Origin: Ensifer aridi
Lineage (GTDB): Bacteria > Pseudomonadota > Alphaproteobacteria > Rhizobiales > Rhizobiaceae
DNA: 64,000 nucleotides
NCBI RefSeq assembly: GCF_002078505.1
Contig: NZ_LUAV01000033.1
Location: 5,489 to 69,488 of the forward strand
Direction of reading: 5' to 3'
Shown here: positions 62,816 to 64,000 of the stretch, piece by piece
Numbering within the stretch: the first letter of the stretch is position 1
How the letters are laid out: each line of letters starts with the position of its first letter
The notes under the pieces: generated by a model
What the model was told of the DNA's origin: nothing
Seen by the model: only the letters and a program-made list of their open reading frames with translations
Database searches by the model: none
Translations under genes and position numbers: made by a program

Positions 62816-63434
62816 CTATACAGCTTTGCGCAGATTTTCAACCTCCGCGTCAGCGGTGAGCGCGTTCAATTCACTGATGATTTTCTGCACACGCTCTTTG
62901 ATTTGCGGACTTAGCGAATCTATAGCCCTCTCGGCCTGATCGACCATTGAGACTCGCACCTTCCGGCCCTTCGGCAGGATCTTCCGGAGCTGGCCGCGGA
63001 GGTGGTGGATCTGCTCGTGGCGCTCGTTTTCCTTCCGGCAGTGCTGCTCATAGAGGAAGGCCTGCCGGCGCTCGTGCTCGGCGAAGTACAGGTCCTCGAT
63101 TATGCCATCGGGAAACTCGAGCGGCCCATAGCCGGCGCCGCCGCGCAGAAAGCACACGACGCCTCGATACGGCGCAGCTCCTCGAAGTTCAGCCTCGGCA
63201 GGTTCACGAAGGCATAGCCCACGAGGAACGGGAAACGCTTCTGGATGATCGGGTTGGTCCGGTGGTGCCTCAGCTCTCGGTAAAACGAAGGCATGAAGAT
63301 GTCGAAGCCATCCTTGCGGCAATTCCGCTCGATGATCGACTCCATCCGTCGGCTTTCCGGCAGGCGATCGTCGGCAGCCGCCATGCGCTGATAGCCGGCG
63401 CAACCCTGATCGCATACCAACGTGATCTCTTCAT
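62816..63434 (-). pseudogene. NusG-like transcription antitermination factor, frameshifted
   Basis: ATG 63434 overlaps the stop of the gcrA-like gene (ATGA). The N-terminus is MKRSRWYAIRVAP in one frame, then another frame has GYQRMAAADDRLPE, FDIFMPSFYRELRHHRTNPI and IQKRFPFLVGYAFVNLPRLN, as in NusG N-terminal domains, and a third frame gives VVCFLRGGAGYGPLEFPDGI with a helical tail to 62816. At least two single-base shifts. In place of a KOW domain it has a charged helical tail. Such NusG paralogues occur in rhizobial prophages. Confidence 0.7.
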
Positions 63435-63875
63435 ACTCGTCCCCTCTTCGTAATGCGGTGGCTTGCTAATGCGCTGGATTGATGGTGCTGGCAGTATTTC
63501 CCGGTGGCCTCAGCTGCGCAGAAAAGGTATGGGCTGCCGTTGTTGACCGGCCACTTGCATTCGCCGGGGAGCAGATTCTCCAGGCGCTTGGCAAAGGGTA
63601 GCCGCTTCACATCATAATCCGACGGGGTGACGGGTTCTCTCTCGTGCGGATGGAACGGCCTACGCGCTTCGTCCTTCCTCGGAGCCGGTGTGTCCTTTTT
63701 AGGCTGGCTTCTCCTAAACTGCTGTTTCTCCGGGAAAAACGCGCGATTTCGAAATGCGATCCCGACGATGACGTTGCGGGACGCCGAAGCGCTTTGCGAC
63801 CTGCGAAGCGGAGAGGTCATCCCTCCAGAGCTTCGATCCTGCCTCTATGTCGACGGTTCGGTGCTGGATGGTCAT
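63431..63875 (-). pseudogene. GcrA-like regulator, frameshifted
   Basis: ATG 63875 overlaps the stop of the upstream gene (ATGA). MTIQHRTVDIEAGSKLWRDD, then LSASQVAKRFGV is the GcrA helix-turn-helix start; the frame breaks near 63780 and resumes as SRNVIVGIAFRNRAF, with a Pro/Lys-rich linker and the C-terminal domain KRLENLLPGECKWPVNNGSP and CAAEATGKYCQHH (Cys and His ligands). GcrA binds sigma-70 and methylated DNA to control cell-cycle genes; prophage copies exist. One missing base separates the two halves. Confidence 0.75.
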
Positions 63876-64000
63876 GCCGCGGACCTCATCCGACCGATTG
63901 CGAGCACGACAGCGGCGATGAGTGTCATCCAAAGCTTGCCGACGATCTGCCCAGCGATGAAGTCGAGCGATCCGAAAGCCACCCAGAGGAAAACAGCGCT
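63872..64000 (-). CDS. Membrane protein, 3' part only
   Basis: The frame runs in from the right edge: FLWVAFGSLDFIAGQIVGKL, then WMTLIAAVVLAIGRMRSAA and a stop at 63872-63874. Two hydrophobic segments. It is upstream of and overlaps the gcrA-like gene by four bases, so it is the first visible gene of a three-gene minus-strand operon. Too little is seen to name it. Confidence 0.5.
   Translation of the reverse strand, partial: SAVFLWVAFGSLDFIAGQIVGKLWMTLIAAVVLAIGRMRSAA

Overview
The window looks like an accessory replicon (a megaplasmid or chromid) of a rhizobium, most likely Sinorhizobium/Ensifer. Pointers to this are the rhizobial small-protein families (DUF982, DUF1515, DUF3606), a GcrA-like regulator, an IS66 element of the ISRm14 type, Omp25/31-like porin-like protein, and an ABC exporter, KpsF-type isomerase and O-acyltransferases arranged much like a K-antigen/capsule region. 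The assignment is an inference from gene content; there are no rRNA or tRNA genes to settle it.

Layout. 1-18 kb is decayed, mobile-rich DNA: the tail of an AI-2E-type permease, small AT-richer hypothetical genes, a shattered tyrosine recombinase, a vapBC-like toxin-antitoxin pair, a VOC remnant, an MFS efflux pump, a lipase-like hydrolase, the C-terminal end of a CdiA/FHA-type toxin with a putative immunity gene, a complete IS66 element with an 8-bp target duplication sitting inside a small lipoprotein gene, a terminase fragment and a decayed IS3 element. 18-29 kb holds a secreted RTX metalloprotease (M10/serralysin type), an acyl carrier protein, a sulfotransferase, a DUF3800 protein, small lipoproteins and fragments of IS21 and of a hexapeptide acetyltransferase.

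29-50 kb is the intact core: a surface-polysaccharide cluster with about nine glycosyltransferase-like genes, a KpsF-type arabinose-5-phosphate isomerase, two tandem membrane O-acyltransferases with SGNH domains, a pyruvyltransferase, an MsbA-type ABC exporter, a second sulfotransferase and a second acyl carrier protein. It is bracketed by two sulfotransferase-to-ACP pairs that point outward in opposite directions. The plausible logic is synthesis of a (Kdo-related?) glycan, decoration with acyl, pyruvyl and sulfate groups, and export by the ABC protein; no Wzx/Wzy pair is seen.

50-64 kb is prophage debris and small rhizobial genes: a frameshifted GH19 endolysin, an MT-A70 methylase cut by a stop codon, DUF982 and DUF1515 genes, a zinc-ribbon protein, a stress protein, a protease-inhibitor-like secreted protein, an outer-membrane barrel, a thioredoxin-reductase-like flavoprotein flanked by two copies of a three-hairpin element with a compensatory base change, and a gcrA-nusG-like operon whose two genes are both frameshifted. 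Broken genes are confined to the flanks, while the polysaccharide core is open, which argues for real decay rather than general sequencing error.
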